64,000 bases of DNA, from the NCBI GenBank assembly GCA_963731585.1, contig CAVSWC010000003.1:930001-994000 (forward strand). The letters are read 5' to 3'. The notes beneath the pieces are model-generated. The model searched no databases, was not told where the DNA came from, and worked only from the letters and a program-made list of their open reading frames with translations. Below, in pieces: positions 63,621 through 64,000 of the stretch. The DNA comes from CANKHA01 sp963731585. GTDB taxonomy: Bacteria > Pseudomonadota > Alphaproteobacteria > Rhizobiales > Xanthobacteraceae. Position numbers and translations under genes: made by a program. The stretch's first letter is position 1. Each line of letters starts with the position of its first letter.

Positions 63621-63923
63621 TTGAGGATTGGTGGATTTCATCAGGATCCCGAACACCTTCTCGCCTCAGGCAGGGTGAGAGATTGGACGCGTGCGCGCTT
63701 TAGGGTGCCGGAAGAGGCGCCGGTCCTGGTCTCGGAGCTTACTTGCACAAGGCCGGGATGCGTGCCGCTGGAAACGATGGTGGCCTTCTGGACCGAGGGC
63801 GGCGAGCGCCATCACTTCAAGATCTTCAAGCCCGTGAAGGAAGTGACGGTCGAGGATTTCCCGGCGGAATGGATCGACGATGCCGTGTTCTTGCAGGGCA
63901 TCGAGGGTTGCGCTTGCTGCTGA
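63621..63923 (+). CDS. Hypothetical cysteine-containing protein
   Basis: 100 residues from a TTG at 63621. A GTG at 63675 (VRDWTRARFRVPEEAPVLVS) may be the better start. The core is VSELTCTRPGCVPLETMVAF, ERHHFKIFKPVKEVTVEDFP and a final IEGCACC. Two CxxxxxC/CxC-type cysteine pairs and a HH pair suggest metal or redox chemistry. Similar small proteins with CxxPGCPPLET are known from many proteobacteria but have no assigned role. It starts 15 bases after the amidohydrolase. Confidence 0.6.
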   Translation: MRIGGFHQDPEHLLASGRVRDWTRARFRVPEEAPVLVSELTCTRPGCVPLETMVAFWTEGGERHHFKIFKPVKEVTVEDFPAEWIDDAVFLQGIEGCACC

Positions 63924-64000
63924 AAGGAAAACTGCCGGTGGGGCAACGGGGTGCCACAGCCGTCAGCCTTGCGCGGGCCTTCGGCGTCCTTGCGGACATC

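Noticed and set aside
63914..64000. Possible next gene starting at a TTG and running off the window
   Set aside because: Only 29 codons are visible, with no recognisable motif, so it cannot be supported.
1..64000. Phage, integrative element or genomic island
   Set aside because: No integrase, transposase, phage structural gene or attachment-site duplication was seen, including near the tRNA-Thr gene.

Overview
The window looks like chromosome of a GC-rich alphaproteobacterium of the Hyphomicrobiales, close to Bradyrhizobiaceae/Xanthobacteraceae. The evidence is the hemC-hemD-mitofilin-hemY gene order, many Bug-type (tripartite tricarboxylate transporter) binding proteins, a homospermidine synthase, a Tad/Cpa pilus locus, and dispersed palindromes of the kind common in that group. 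No phage, transposase, integrase or CRISPR array was seen.

Layout. 0-4 kb: end of hemC, hemD, a mitofilin-like protein, hemY, tRNA-Thr. 4-8 kb: a PepSY protein, a chemotaxis receptor, a cytochrome b/ethylbenzene-dehydrogenase-like protein. 8-21 kb: a signalling and small-peptide region with a PstS-like protein plus GGDEF/EAL protein, an iron-sulfur flavoprotein reductase, a DUF6065 gene behind a tandem-repeat peptide gene, a single-domain response regulator, an EamA exporter, an orphan ABC-type binding protein, a hybrid histidine kinase and a LuxR-type regulator. 21-31 kb: a catabolic region with four Bug binding proteins, a double cupin, a dihydroxyphthalate-decarboxylase-like protein, a ThDP enzyme and a VOC protein. 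30.9-34.7 kb: a polyamine locus (ornithine decarboxylase, GNAT, homospermidine synthase). 35-37 kb: a small membrane protein and a Gln-rich OmpA protein. 37-43 kb: an IclR regulator, a VOC protein, a Rieske oxygenase with its ferredoxin, and two cupins. 42.7-51 kb: the Tad/Cpa pilus locus on the minus strand. 51-55 kb: two MFS proteins and an SDR. 55-64 kb: a second catabolic region with three Bug proteins, a GntR regulator, a dienelactone hydrolase, two PuuE-like deacetylase-family proteins and an amidohydrolase.

How the genes work together. The two catabolic regions each combine secreted binding proteins, small-molecule enzymes and a regulator, but hold no TctA/TctB membrane subunits. Two further binding proteins sit beside membrane signalling proteins instead of transporter genes. 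The IclR gene and the Rieske divergon share a GGAAC-N3-GTTC palindrome.

Sequence quality. About 35 reading-frame breaks are spread over the window, most of them one extra base, and the protein resumes immediately in the next frame. I read these mainly as sequencing errors and annotate such genes as single CDSs over their full span. The most interesting exception is the tandem-repeat peptide at 14952-15145, where both repeat copies carry the frame change at the same position.
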